14,714 nucleotides of DNA from Pseudomonadota bacterium (GTDB taxonomy: Bacteria; Pseudomonadota; Alphaproteobacteria; Rhizobiales; Devosiaceae), in assembly GCA_023393475.1 (NCBI GenBank), contig JAEWLC010000080.1:1-14714 (forward strand), given 5' to 3'. The position numbers and the translations under genes are program-made. Below, one piece after another: positions 1 to 7,156 of the stretch. Numbering within the stretch: position 1 is the first letter of the stretch; each line of letters starts with the position of its first letter. The notes beneath the pieces were generated by a model that saw nothing but the letters and a program-made list of their open reading frames with translations, was not told the DNA's origin and ran no database searches.

Positions 1-318
1 GTCCTGGGCTGCCTTGACGAAGTCGGCGACGATATCGTTGGCGCGAATGCAGAGCGCCGTCGTGGTCTCGGAGAGCTCCACCCGGCCGTCGCGCACATAG
101 TCGAGCAGCGTCTCATAGGCATGGGCGAAGGCCACCAGCGCCGAGAATCCGAACGCCCCGCCGCCGCCCTTGATCGAGTGGATGGCGCGGAACACCGCAT
201 TGAGCCGGTCGCTGGAACGGTCGCCATCCTCGATGGCGGCAAACTGCTCCTCGAGCTCGAGCAGCAGCTCGGAGCACTCGTCGAAATAGGTGGCCTTGAA
301 GTCGTCGAGGTCGCTCAT
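1..318 (-). CDS. cheA: Chemotaxis histidine kinase CheA, N-terminal part (runs off left edge)
   Basis: CheA is the cytoplasmic histidine kinase that autophosphorylates under chemoreceptor control and passes phosphate to CheY and CheB. Only the first 106 residues are in the window; the frame stays open to base 1. They form the Hpt (P1) domain: the motif AIHSIKGGGGAFGF lies at residues 45-58, with the phospho-accepting histidine at residue 47. The ATG at 316-318 is chosen because it begins the typical MSDLDDFKATYFDE start of this domain; the ribosome binding site is poor (AGAAGGG lies too far upstream, about 17 bases). It follows cheY by 52 bases on the same strand, so it is probably the third gene of a che operon. 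The kinase, dimerisation and CheW-like domains are expected beyond the window. Identification is firm. Confidence 0.93.
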   Translation of the reverse strand, partial: MSDLDDFKATYFDECSELLLELEEQFAAIEDGDRSSDRLNAVFRAIHSIKGGGGAFGFSALVAFAHAYETLLDYVRDGRVELSETTTALCIRANDIVADFVKAAQD

Positions 319-370
319 AGTCTGGAACGAAACCCTTCTGGGCTCTTGGAGGCGAGACGCGCGGGAAAGC

Positions 371-730
371 TCAGTGGACGACGCGGTGGATGACCGAGAT
401 CAGCTTCTCGGGGTCGAACGGCTTGACGATCCAGCCGGTGCCGCCGGCGGCGCGGCCCTGGTCGCGCTTGTCCTGGCTGGTCTCGGTGGTGAGGATCAGG
501 ATCGGCAGCGAGTTGTGCAGGCCCGAGGCGCGGACATTCTTGATGAACTCGATTCCATCCATCACCGGCATGTTGATGTCGGTGATGACGACATCGACGC
601 TCTCGTTCTTGAGCACGTCGAGGCCCTTCTGACCGTCCTCCGCCTGCAGCACTTCAAACCCCGCATTGGAGAGGGTGTGATGCAGCATCGCGAGAATGGT
701 GCGGGAATCGTCAACGGTCAGTACGCGCAT
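371..730 (-). CDS. cheY: Single-domain response regulator CheY
   Basis: A 119-residue stand-alone receiver domain. When phosphorylated by CheA it would bind the flagellar motor switch or act as a phosphate sink. All signature residues are present: acidic pair D7 and D8, phospho-acceptor D51 in the motif VITDINMPVMDG, T81 of the switch and K103 in WIVKPF. The spacing (D51 to T81 to K103) matches E. coli CheY D57, T87 and K109. There is no output domain. The ATG has a clear ribosome binding site, AAGGA six bases upstream, lying within the last codons of the preceding STAS gene, whose stop is two bases away. The two are probably co-transcribed and translated together. Alphaproteobacteria often carry more than one CheY, so whether this copy drives the motor cannot be told from sequence. 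Confidence 0.93.
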   Translation of the reverse strand: MRVLTVDDSRTILAMLHHTLSNAGFEVLQAEDGQKGLDVLKNESVDVVITDINMPVMDGIEFIKNVRASGLHNSLPILILTTETSQDKRDQGRAAGGTGWIVKPFDPEKLISVIHRVVH

Positions 731-732
731 GA

Positions 733-1023
733 TTATCCTTCCAGAATGCCGGCAAACTGGCTTCCGAGCCCCAGCCGCGACACAGCGGCGAGGAACGCCT
801 CGCTCGGCTCGGAAACCGTGAATGCGTGAGTGTTGCGCCGCGCCGTCTCGGCGGCGCTGAGCAGCATGAACAATGTGTTGGTGGCGACCCGTTCGACGTT
901 CGCGGCCTTGACCGTCACGGCACCCGAATCGATCGCATCGACCAGCTCGTCCCGGATCGGGTCGAGCGCATCGAGATCGATGATCGCCGGCAAGGCGATG
1001 GATTTGCTGCGTGCCTGCGCCAT
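733..1023 (-). CDS. STAS-domain protein at head of che operon
   Basis: A 96-residue protein made almost entirely of one STAS-like domain (anti-sigma-factor-antagonist fold): an N-terminal strand (SIALPAIIDLDALDPI), a helix (RDELVDAIDSG), a strand with AANVERVATNTLFMLLSAAETARR, and a final strand and helix. Small STAS proteins of this type are commonly the first gene of alphaproteobacterial chemotaxis operons; their role is not well established. The usual phosphorylatable serine is not obvious: the position after VERV is A-T-N-T. The ATG at 1021-1023 is preferred. An alternative TTG at 1039-1041 would add six residues and has GGGAC upstream, so the start is not certain. The stop (TAA) overlaps the ribosome binding site of cheY. 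Family confident, exact function unknown. Confidence 0.8.
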   Translation of the reverse strand: MAQARSKSIALPAIIDLDALDPIRDELVDAIDSGAVTVKAANVERVATNTLFMLLSAAETARRNTHAFTVSEPSEAFLAAVSRLGLGSQFAGILEG

Positions 1024-1103
1024 AGAACTGGCTGCCCCCAACGGACTGGTCCCGGCGCCAGCATCGGATGGAACGGTTTAGGAAGTGCTAAAATGTACCG
1101 CTT

Positions 1104-2141
1104 TCAGACCAGTCGATCCGCCTCGACCACGGCGGCGATGGCCTCGGAAACAGCGGCGATGTCGTCCCTGTTCCAGGCGGGCTTGCGATCCTTGTCCACC
1201 AGCACGGCGCGCACCCCTTCGGCGAAGTCCGGACGCCTGCACATCAGCCGCGCCAGCGCGAGGTCGAGGGCGAGGACATCCCGGATATCCGCCTTGCGGC
1301 GCGCCGCCATGTGGCTTTCGAAAATGGCGACCGCACTGGCCGGCGCCCCCGCCCTCAGCCCCGCCGCGATCGGCTCGTCGCCGACGGCGGCGAGGACGTC
1401 GCTCGCCTGCGTCCAGCTGGCGGCGCGATAGGCATCCGCGAGTGCCGTGAACGGTGCCTCCCCCTCGGGGATCATCTCCACCTGTACGAGATGCACGAGC
1501 TCGGCATCCGGGTTCGCGGCGGAGGCGGCAGCGACGGCCGCCCCCAGCAGATCGTCGCGACGAGCCGGATCGTGGATGCAGTCCGTGAGCCCCAGCGCCA
1601 TGGCATCCGCCGCACCCACCGCCACTCCGCTCATCAGGAACAGCAGCGCCCGATGCACCGGTGCCTTGGCGAGGAGGTGGCTGACCCCGACATCGGAGAC
1701 GAAGCCGATCGCCGCCTCCGGCATGGCGAAGCGCGCCTCCGGCGTCGTGAACCGGTAGCGGCAGTGCCCGGCAATGCCGATGCCCCCGCCCATGACGACC
1801 CCATGCGTCAGCGCCACCGTCGGCTTGGCATAAGTCGAGATCAGCGCGTTCATCGCATATTCGGCGGCGAAATAGGCATCGGCCGCCGCGTAATCGCCCT
1901 GCAGCGCCAGCGACCGCACCGCCCGCACATCGCCGCCCGAGCAGAAACCGCGCGGCCCCCGCCCCTCGAACAGCACGGCCCTGATCCCCTCGTCGTCGCG
2001 CCACTGCTCGAGCGTGCGGGTGATCCCGTCGATCATCTCGCGGCTCAGCGCATTGATCGCCTCGGGCCGGTTGAGCGCGATGATTCCAAGATTGCCCTCG
2101 CGGACGACATCGAGCTGGCCGGTCATCTCGTATGTTCCCAT
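1104..2141 (-). CDS. Enoyl-CoA hydratase/isomerase family protein, probable 3-hydroxyisobutyryl-CoA hydrolase
   Basis: A 345-residue crotonase-fold protein. Length and C-terminus fit 3-hydroxyisobutyryl-CoA hydrolase, which releases 3-hydroxyisobutyrate from its CoA ester in valine breakdown in the cytoplasm. Visible features, numbered from the ATG at 2141: oxyanion-hole region FCSGGD near 66-71, MGGGIGIAGH near 117-126, and MPEAAIGFVSD with E142 and D150 at the same eight-residue spacing as the catalytic Glu and Asp of human HIBCH. The C-terminal DFAEGVRAVLVDKDRKPAW is typical of the hydrolase and absent from short enoyl-CoA hydratases. The ATG at 2139-2141 has GGGA about eight bases upstream. 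An ATG at 2126 is equally plausible, and a GTG at 2165 is possible but less likely. The gene is divergent from the SAF-domain oxidoreductase. No other valine-pathway gene is visible, so the substrate is inferred. Confidence 0.82.
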   Translation of the reverse strand: MGTYEMTGQLDVVREGNLGIIALNRPEAINALSREMIDGITRTLEQWRDDEGIRAVLFEGRGPRGFCSGGDVRAVRSLALQGDYAAADAYFAAEYAMNALISTYAKPTVALTHGVVMGGGIGIAGHCRYRFTTPEARFAMPEAAIGFVSDVGVSHLLAKAPVHRALLFLMSGVAVGAADAMALGLTDCIHDPARRDDLLGAAVAAASAANPDAELVHLVQVEMIPEGEAPFTALADAYRAASWTQASDVLAAVGDEPIAAGLRAGAPASAVAIFESHMAARRKADIRDVLALDLALARLMCRRPDFAEGVRAVLVDKDRKPAWNRDDIAAVSEAIAAVVEADRLV

Positions 2142-2170
2142 GTTGCAGTCCCAGTGGTAGAGCACCGGCC

Positions 2171-3514
2171 ATGAAGGCCATCAACCCCCCGACCCCGCTC
2201 ACCAATGTGCACCTGACCGGCATTGCCCGCGACCTCAAGGCGCGCGCCGACGAGGGCAGGCCGATCCGCATCGGCGTCATCGGTTCGGGCGAGATGGGCA
2301 CCGACCTCGTCACCCAGGGCGGCTTGATGCGCGGCATCGAGGTCGCGGCGATCGCGACGCGCCGCCCGCATACCGCCCGCGCCGCCATGGCCATCGCCTA
2401 TGGCGACGACGCCCATGCGGTCGAGGCCGACACGCAGTCCAAGGTCAACGCCGCCATCGAAGCCGGCAAGATGGCCGTCACCTCGGCCGAAACGCTGGTC
2501 AAGAACCCGCTGATCGACGTGGTGATCGACGCCACCGGCAAGCCCGGCGTCGCGGCAGACTACTGCCTGACCGCGATGGAACACGGCAAGCACCTCGTCA
2601 TGATGAATGTCGAGGCCGACGTCACCATCGGTCCCTATTTGAAGCAGCAGGCCGACAAGCTCGGCGTCGTCTATTCGGTCGGCGCCGGCGACGAGCCATC
2701 GAGCTGCATGGAGCTGATCGAGTTCGCCTCCGCGCTCGGCTACCGCATCGTCTCCGCCGGCAAGGGCAAGAACAATCCGCTCAACCACGATGCCGTCCCC
2801 GACGACTATCGCGAGGAAGCGATCCGCCGGAACATGAACCCGCGCATGCTGGTCGAGTTCGTCGACGGGTCGAAGACCATGGTCGAGATGGCCTGCATCG
2901 CCAATGCGACCGGCCTCGTGCCGGACGTCCCGGGCATGCACGGTCCCGCCGCCGACCGCGACCAGATGGTCAAGGTACTGATCCCCAGGGAAGACGGGGG
3001 CGTGCTGAACAAGAAGGGCGTTGTCGATTTCACCGTCGGCAAGGGCGTCGCCCCCGGTGTCTTCGTCATCGTCGAGGCCGAGCATCCGCGCATCATCGAG
3101 CGCATGGACGATCTCCATGTCGGCAAGGGCCCCTACTACGCCTTCTTCCGCCCCTACCACCTCACCTCGCTCGAAGTGCCGCTGACCGCGGCCCGCATCA
3201 TGCTCTACGGCAAGCCCGACATGGTGCCGCTCCCGAACCCCGTCGCCGAAGTCTGCGCCGTGGCGAAGCGCGACCTCGCGGTCGGCGAGACCTTCGATGC
3301 CATCGGCGAGACCTGCTACCGCAGCTTCATCCTCACCGCCGAAGACGCCCGCCGCCAGCAGGCGGTCCCCGTCGGGCTCCTCGAAGGCGGCAGGGTCACG
3401 GCGCCGGTGAAGAAGGGCCAGCTCCTGACGCGCGCCAACGCCACGCCCGACCAGACCACCCGCCTCTTCGCCCTGCGCCAGCTGCAGGACCAGATGCTCG
3501 CCGTCAGCGCCTAG
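2171..3514 (+). CDS. NAD(P)-dependent oxidoreductase, homoserine-dehydrogenase-like, with C-terminal SAF domain
   Basis: A 447-residue cytoplasmic protein resembling the 'predicted homoserine dehydrogenase with SAF domain' group (COG4091 type). The N-terminal half carries a Rossmann fold: GSGEMG at residues 38-43 is the GxGxxG dinucleotide loop, followed by DVVIDATGKPG and the conserved SVGAGDEPSSCMEL and SAGKGKNNPLN stretches of this group. Residues about 360-430 (AKRDLAVGETFDAIGETCY to VKKGQLLTRAN) form a SAF domain, a small beta-clip fold also found in sialic acid synthases and FlgA. The true homoserine dehydrogenase catalytic domain is not evident, so a role in threonine synthesis is unlikely; relatives are associated with sugar-acid or polyol metabolism, but the substrate here is unknown. 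The ATG at 2171 is preferred over one at 2132 because the longer form would overlap the divergent gene's start and adds no family-like residues. The ribosome binding site is weak at both. Confidence 0.82.
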   Translation: MKAINPPTPLTNVHLTGIARDLKARADEGRPIRIGVIGSGEMGTDLVTQGGLMRGIEVAAIATRRPHTARAAMAIAYGDDAHAVEADTQSKVNAAIEAGKMAVTSAETLVKNPLIDVVIDATGKPGVAADYCLTAMEHGKHLVMMNVEADVTIGPYLKQQADKLGVVYSVGAGDEPSSCMELIEFASALGYRIVSAGKGKNNPLNHDAVPDDYREEAIRRNMNPRMLVEFVDGSKTMVEMACIANATGLVPDVPGMHGPAADRDQMVKVLIPREDGGVLNKKGVVDFTVGKGVAPGVFVIVEAEHPRIIERMDDLHVGKGPYYAFFRPYHLTSLEVPLTAARIMLYGKPDMVPLPNPVAEVCAVAKRDLAVGETFDAIGETCYRSFILTAEDARRQQAVPVGLLEGGRVTAPVKKGQLLTRANATPDQTTRLFALRQLQDQMLAVSA

Positions 3515-3617
3515 TCCCCGGCAACGGAGCCAATCCACCCCCATCCGCGTTGTGCTGGCACCGCGCCGGCTCGCCGGTCGCGTCCTGCCGTCCATCTTTC
3601 AAGCAAGGAGTGAGCCG

Positions 3618-4109
3618 ATGGGTTTCTTCGATGACATCAAGAACGCCATCTTCGGTGGCCCGGCCAAGGCAGCCGAACCCAAGGCGGCCCCCGCCGCCGA
3701 GCCCGCCAAGGCGCCACCACCGCCCGCATCGGCAGCTCCGGCAAGCACAGTCACGCCGCCACCCGCCGCAAAGCCCGCGACCGCCCCGACCCCGGCACCC
3801 GCCGCACCGGCTCCGACCGCGACCCCCGCGCCAGCTTCAGCCCCTGCGGCCGCCGTCGACGTCGGCGCCATTCTCGATGCCGCCGCCAAGGCCAGCGGCC
3901 AGAAGCTCGACTGGCGCCACTCGATCGTCGACCTGATGAAGGCGCTCGGCATCGACAGCAGCCTCACCGCGCGCAAGGCGCTGGCCGCCGAGCTCAACTA
4001 TTCCGGCGACACCTCGGATTCGGCGTCGATGAACATCTGGCTGCACAAGCAGGTCATCCAGAAACTCAAGGACAATGGCGGCAAGGTCCCCGCCGACCTC
4101 CTCGACTAG
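3618..4109 (+). CDS. DUF3597 domain-containing protein
   Basis: A 163-residue protein of the DUF3597 family, function unknown. It has three parts: a short conserved N-terminus (MGFFDDIKNAIFGGP, residues 1-15), an Ala/Pro-rich probably disordered linker (about 16-79), and a conserved C-terminal domain (80-163) with KLDWRHSIVDLMKALGIDSS, ALAAELNYSGDTSDSASMN and the terminal KVPADLLD, all typical of the family. No signal peptide or membrane helix is seen, so it is probably cytoplasmic. The ATG at 3618 is chosen for the strong AAGGAG seven bases upstream and because it begins the conserved MGFF start; upstream in-frame codons give unrelated sequence. It stands alone, 103 bases after the SAF oxidoreductase, and is followed by a possible terminator. 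Family assignment confident, role unknown. Confidence 0.85.
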   Translation: MGFFDDIKNAIFGGPAKAAEPKAAPAAEPAKAPPPPASAAPASTVTPPPAAKPATAPTPAPAAPAPTATPAPASAPAAAVDVGAILDAAAKASGQKLDWRHSIVDLMKALGIDSSLTARKALAAELNYSGDTSDSASMNIWLHKQVIQKLKDNGGKVPADLLD

Positions 4110-4116
4110 GCTTACC

Positions 4117-4152
4117 CGGGCGGCGCCAATGCCGCCCGCTTCCCGCTGTTTT
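4117..4152 (+). terminator. Possible intrinsic terminator after the DUF3597 gene
   Basis: A perfect eight-base stem (CGGGCGGC at 4117-4124, GCCGCCCG at 4131-4138) with a six-base loop starts eight bases after the stop codon. The T-run is weak and displaced (TGTTTT at 4147-4152), so termination may be inefficient. It separates the DUF3597 gene from the following bicupin gene, which has its own strong ribosome binding site. Confidence 0.4.
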
Positions 4153-4193
4153 GGCCCCATGCTAGGCTGCCCGCCTGGCAGGAGGGCGTTGCC

Positions 4194-5144
4194 ATGCCGG
4201 TTTTCGATCGTGCCATCACCTCGATTCCCGGTAGCCAGCGTCACGGCCGGACGCCTTTCGGCGCCCCCATGATCGTCCATGCGACGTCGGCCGAAACCGC
4301 CGGCGCCCTCGGTTCGTGGGACACCATCACACCACCGGCTCGCGGGCCCGATGGCCATATGCACACGCGGGAGATCGAGCTCTTCCTCGTGCTCGAAAGC
4401 ACCTACCACTTCATCTGCGGCCGCGACGAACTCGACGCTCCCCCGGGAACCGTCGTCGCCCTGCCGCCCCATGTCCCGCACAAGTGGTGGAACATCGGCG
4501 ACACCACCGGCCGCATGCTCGGTCTCGTGGCGCCGGGCGGCTGCGAGCAGCAGTTCCTCGACATCGCGACCGAGAAACCGACCACCCGCGCCGACATCGC
4601 CCGCATAGAGCATCGTGTCGGCATCACCAATGACGAGGTGCGGGCCCTCGGCCTCGACGTGGAGAGCGGTCCCGGCATGGCGCCCTTTCCGCGCGTCGTC
4701 GCTTCCTTCCCGATCGACCTGCCCAATGGCAGCACGGCCCGGGGCGACGACGTGCTGGTGCACGTCCGCTCCGCCGATACCGCCGGCCGCATCGGCGCCT
4801 GGGTCGCGACCATCGCGCCCGGAACCGGCCCGAGCTGGCACACCCACACCCGCGAAACCGAGCTCTTCTGCGTCGTCTCCGGCACCTTCCGCTTCTGGTG
4901 CGGCACCGAGAGCTTTGTCGCCGGCCCTGGCTCGGTCATCACCCTGCCGCCGTATGTCCCGCACCAGTGGATCAATATGGGCGGCGAGCCCGGACGGCTC
5001 TTCGGCATCGTGACGCCCGGTGGCTTCGAGCAGATGTTCATCGATTTTCGCGCGCTCGGCACCGTTTCCGATGCCGACGTGGCGAGGATCGAAGGCGCCC
5101 TCGGCGTCACCGACAGCCCGCCACCAGCCGGCGCTCCGGCGTAG
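4194..5144 (+). CDS. Two-domain cupin protein (bicupin, quercetinase-like)
   Basis: A 316-residue protein with two tandem cupin beta-barrels, each keeping a full metal-binding set. Domain 1 (about 45-125): H55, H57 and E62 in HMHTREIE, plus H96 in PPHVPHKWWN. Domain 2 (about 205-285): H216, H218 and E223 in HTHTRETE, plus H257 in PPYVPHQWIN. Both domains end in a (A/T)PGG(C/F)EQ motif followed by a DIARIE/DVARIE tail, so the protein looks like an internal duplication. The layout resembles bacterial quercetin dioxygenase-like and other bicupin dioxygenases; the substrate and metal cannot be told. The ATG at 4194 has AGGAGGG seven bases upstream (within 4179-4186). No signal peptide is seen. 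Its stop lies two bases from the stop of the convergent reductase gene. It is clearly related to the single-cupin gene at 7157. Confidence 0.85.
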   Translation: MPVFDRAITSIPGSQRHGRTPFGAPMIVHATSAETAGALGSWDTITPPARGPDGHMHTREIELFLVLESTYHFICGRDELDAPPGTVVALPPHVPHKWWNIGDTTGRMLGLVAPGGCEQQFLDIATEKPTTRADIARIEHRVGITNDEVRALGLDVESGPGMAPFPRVVASFPIDLPNGSTARGDDVLVHVRSADTAGRIGAWVATIAPGTGPSWHTHTRETELFCVVSGTFRFWCGTESFVAGPGSVITLPPYVPHQWINMGGEPGRLFGIVTPGGFEQMFIDFRALGTVSDADVARIEGALGVTDSPPPAGAPA

Positions 5145-5146
5145 CG

Positions 5147-6127
5147 CTAGAGCGTACCCCGCAAGGCAACCTTCCCGGCCCGGCCCGCGACATTGCTCGC
5201 CTCTGCCGCATCCGCCGCCTCATCGAGCGGGAACACCTCGGCGATCGGCAGCTTCAGCTCGCCCTTCGCCGCCTTGGTGACGAACTCGATGAGCGCCCCG
5301 CGGATCTGCTCCGGCGTGTGGAAGCTCGAGGGCTTTGCCGCCCAGAACCCCTTCACCGTCGCTCGCTTGAACAGCAGGTTGTCGGCGGTGATCTGCACCG
5401 GCCGGCCGCTCAGCGCGCCGAACGAGATCAGCCAGCCTTCCTCAGCAACGAGATCCATCAGCTCGTCCGAGGCCCGCCCCGCCACCGAGTCGAGCGCCCG
5501 CCGGATCGGCGCGCCGCCGGTTAGGGCCCGCGCCCGCTCCTGCCAGTCCTCGTGCTCGCTCGACACGGCATCGCCGATCCCTTCGGCCGCGAGTTCGGCC
5601 ACCGCCGCCTCGCGGCGCACCACGTTCAGCACTCGCACCCCGCGCTCCGCCGCGAGCTTGGCGATCACCTTGCCCACGGCGCCATTGGCCGCATTCTGGA
5701 CGATCCAGTCGCCGCGCTCGACCTGCAATTCCCCGAGCAGCCGCCAGGCGCTCAGCGGCATCGACACCAGCTGGCAGGCCGTCGCGTCATCGACGCTGTC
5801 AGGCACCGGCACCAGCGCCGCGGCATTGCCGAGATAGTATTCCGCCCAGGTCGCGCTGCCGCCGCCGGTGACCCGCTGGCCGACCGCAAGGTTGCTGACG
5901 CCCTCGCCGAGCTTGTCGACGACGCCGAGCGCTTCGGTGCCCGGCACATGCGGCAGGTGCGGCTTGAAGCCGTAATGCCCGGTGACGATCATCAGGTCGT
6001 GGTTGTGGAGCGGCGACAGCACCATCCGGACCCGCACCTGCCCCGGCTCCGGCTCGGGCAGCGGCCTTTCCTCGATCCGCAGCACTTTTCGCGGGCTGCC
6101 GAATTCCTCAACCACCACTGCCTTCAT
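5147..6127 (-). CDS. Zinc-less MDR-family NAD(P)H-dependent reductase (enoyl thioester/quinone reductase-like)
   Basis: A 326-residue medium-chain dehydrogenase/reductase. The GroES-like N-terminal domain (1-120) lacks the cysteine and histidine zinc ligands of alcohol dehydrogenases. The cofactor domain has VQNAANGAVG at 143-152 and NVVRR at 168-172, whose arginines suggest NADPH. These motifs (QNAAN..VG, NVVR) resemble mitochondrial-type 2-enoyl thioester reductases (MECR/Etr1) more than typical quinone oxidoreductases; Tyr52 in GHYGFKP may match their catalytic tyrosine (inference). Likely cytoplasmic. The ATG at 6125-6127 shares one base with the LysR stop (TGATG), with GGAG eight bases upstream inside the LysR gene, so the two are translationally coupled. 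The usual arrangement suggests the regulator controls this reductase, but coupling on one strand also implies autoregulation. Substrate unknown. Confidence 0.85.
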   Translation of the reverse strand: MKAVVVEEFGSPRKVLRIEERPLPEPEPGQVRVRMVLSPLHNHDLMIVTGHYGFKPHLPHVPGTEALGVVDKLGEGVSNLAVGQRVTGGGSATWAEYYLGNAAALVPVPDSVDDATACQLVSMPLSAWRLLGELQVERGDWIVQNAANGAVGKVIAKLAAERGVRVLNVVRREAAVAELAAEGIGDAVSSEHEDWQERARALTGGAPIRRALDSVAGRASDELMDLVAEEGWLISFGALSGRPVQITADNLLFKRATVKGFWAAKPSSFHTPEQIRGALIEFVTKAAKGELKLPIAEVFPLDEAADAAEASNVAGRAGKVALRGTL

Positions 6128-7044
6128 CACTGCCGCTCCATGAAATCGGCCTCGCGCTCGAACCGTTTCGCCAGCACGCTGACGAAGCCCCGGACCTTGG
6201 GGGTGATGTTGCGGTTCGACGGATAGACCGCGTTGACGTCCACCGACTGTATCCGCCATTCGGGCAAAACCCTGACCAACCTGCCGGCCCGGATCGCAGC
6301 CCCGGTGATGAACTCCGGCAGGTAGGTGATCCCGAGCCCGGCGATGGCCGCATCGCGCAGCACGCCGCCGATATTGACCTGCACATGCGGCGTCACCGGA
6401 ATGCGCCGCTCCTCCTCGCCCCGCCGCATCACCCACAGCGCCCCGGCTTTCAGCCCGGAATGATGGACGATGTCGTGGCTGAGCAGATCGTCCGGCCCCT
6501 GCGGCACGCCGCGCCGCTCGAGATAGGCCGGCGCCGCGGTGAGCGTCACCGGTGAGGTTGCGAGCCGGCGAACGATCAGGTTCGGCTCCACCGCCAGCGA
6601 GGCGCGGATCGCGAGGTCGAACCCTTCCGCCACGATATCGACCCGGCGCGAGCCGAGTTCGATCTCCATCGTCAACCCCGGCTGGCTGGCAAGGAATTCC
6701 GCCATCGCCGGCACCACATAGCGCTCGCAGAGTTCGTCCGGCGCCGTCAGCCTGATCTTGCCGATCGCCTCGGTCTGGAAACTCTGCGCGATCCGCTCCG
6801 CTTCCTCGACCTGGCCCCCGACCCCGCCCAGCGCCACGCGATAAGCCTCGCCCGCCTCGGTGAGCCGCACCGCCCGCGTCGAGCGCTGGAACAGCCGCAC
6901 CCCGAGGCGCTTTTCGAGATCGCCAATCTGCGCCGATACCGTCGCCCGCGACATGCCGAGCCGCTCGGCCGCCGCGCCGAAATTGAGCAATTCTGAAACC
7001 GCGATGAACGCCGACACTCCGGCGAGCGGATCGAGCGTCTTCAT
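6127..7044 (-). CDS. LysR-family transcriptional regulator
   Basis: A 305-residue LysR-type regulator. The N-terminal winged helix-turn-helix (about 5-65) contains FGAAAERLGMSRATVSAQI at 22-40 and the family's LEKRLGVRLFQRSTRAVRLTEAG at 43-65. The rest (about 90-295) is the periplasmic-binding-protein-like effector domain, with GKIRLTAP, the GFDLAIRAS segment and the GLGITYLPEF loop. It belongs to the group whose members often control a neighbouring NAD(P)H reductase. The ATG at 7042-7044 gives the usual family start (MKTLDPLAGVSAFIAV), although no good ribosome binding site precedes it; translation may be weak or leaderless. The stop overlaps the reductase start. It diverges from a cupin gene across 112 bases holding three dyads. 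The small-molecule effector is unknown. Confidence 0.92.
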   Translation of the reverse strand: MKTLDPLAGVSAFIAVSELLNFGAAAERLGMSRATVSAQIGDLEKRLGVRLFQRSTRAVRLTEAGEAYRVALGGVGGQVEEAERIAQSFQTEAIGKIRLTAPDELCERYVVPAMAEFLASQPGLTMEIELGSRRVDIVAEGFDLAIRASLAVEPNLIVRRLATSPVTLTAAPAYLERRGVPQGPDDLLSHDIVHHSGLKAGALWVMRRGEEERRIPVTPHVQVNIGGVLRDAAIAGLGITYLPEFITGAAIRAGRLVRVLPEWRIQSVDVNAVYPSNRNITPKVRGFVSVLAKRFEREADFMERQ

Positions 7045-7050
7045 TGGCGC

Positions 7051-7098
7051 GATTATCCGGACAATCCTGCCCGATCATCGGGATTATCGCTGGCGATA
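7051..7098. promoter_or_regulatory. Three adjacent dyads between the LysR gene and the cupin gene, probable LysR control region
   Basis: Three inverted repeats sit almost end to end: GATTATCCGGACAATC (7051-7066, one mismatched pair), CCCGATCATCGGG (7070-7082, perfect arms around one base) and TATCGCTGGCGATA (7085-7098, perfect six-base arms). GATTATC also recurs directly at 7051-7057 and 7082-7088, 31 bases apart, about three helical turns. LysR regulators bind such paired dyads between divergent genes, so this is the expected control site of both the regulator and the cupin gene. Binding is inferred; no convincing -35/-10 pair was found for either direction. Confidence 0.55.
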
Positions 7099-7156
7099 GC
7101 AAGGCGTATTCCTCCTCCCACAGAGCGGCCCCGCCGCACGCATCAGGAGAAAGCCC

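Noticed and set aside
1078..2394. A 438-residue minus-strand reading frame overlapping the hydrolase
   Set aside because: It is the neighbouring frame of the crotonase gene, low in complexity (Arg/Gly/Ala rich) with no family motif; typical of high-GC DNA.
2123..3595. A 490-residue minus-strand reading frame opposite the SAF oxidoreductase
   Set aside because: Asp/His/Gly/Val-rich antisense of a real gene; no recognisable domain, while the plus strand has clear motifs.
3660..3860. GC-rich repetitive DNA that looks like a tandem repeat
   Set aside because: It encodes the Ala/Pro-rich linker of the DUF3597 protein; the repetition follows from composition, not a separate element.
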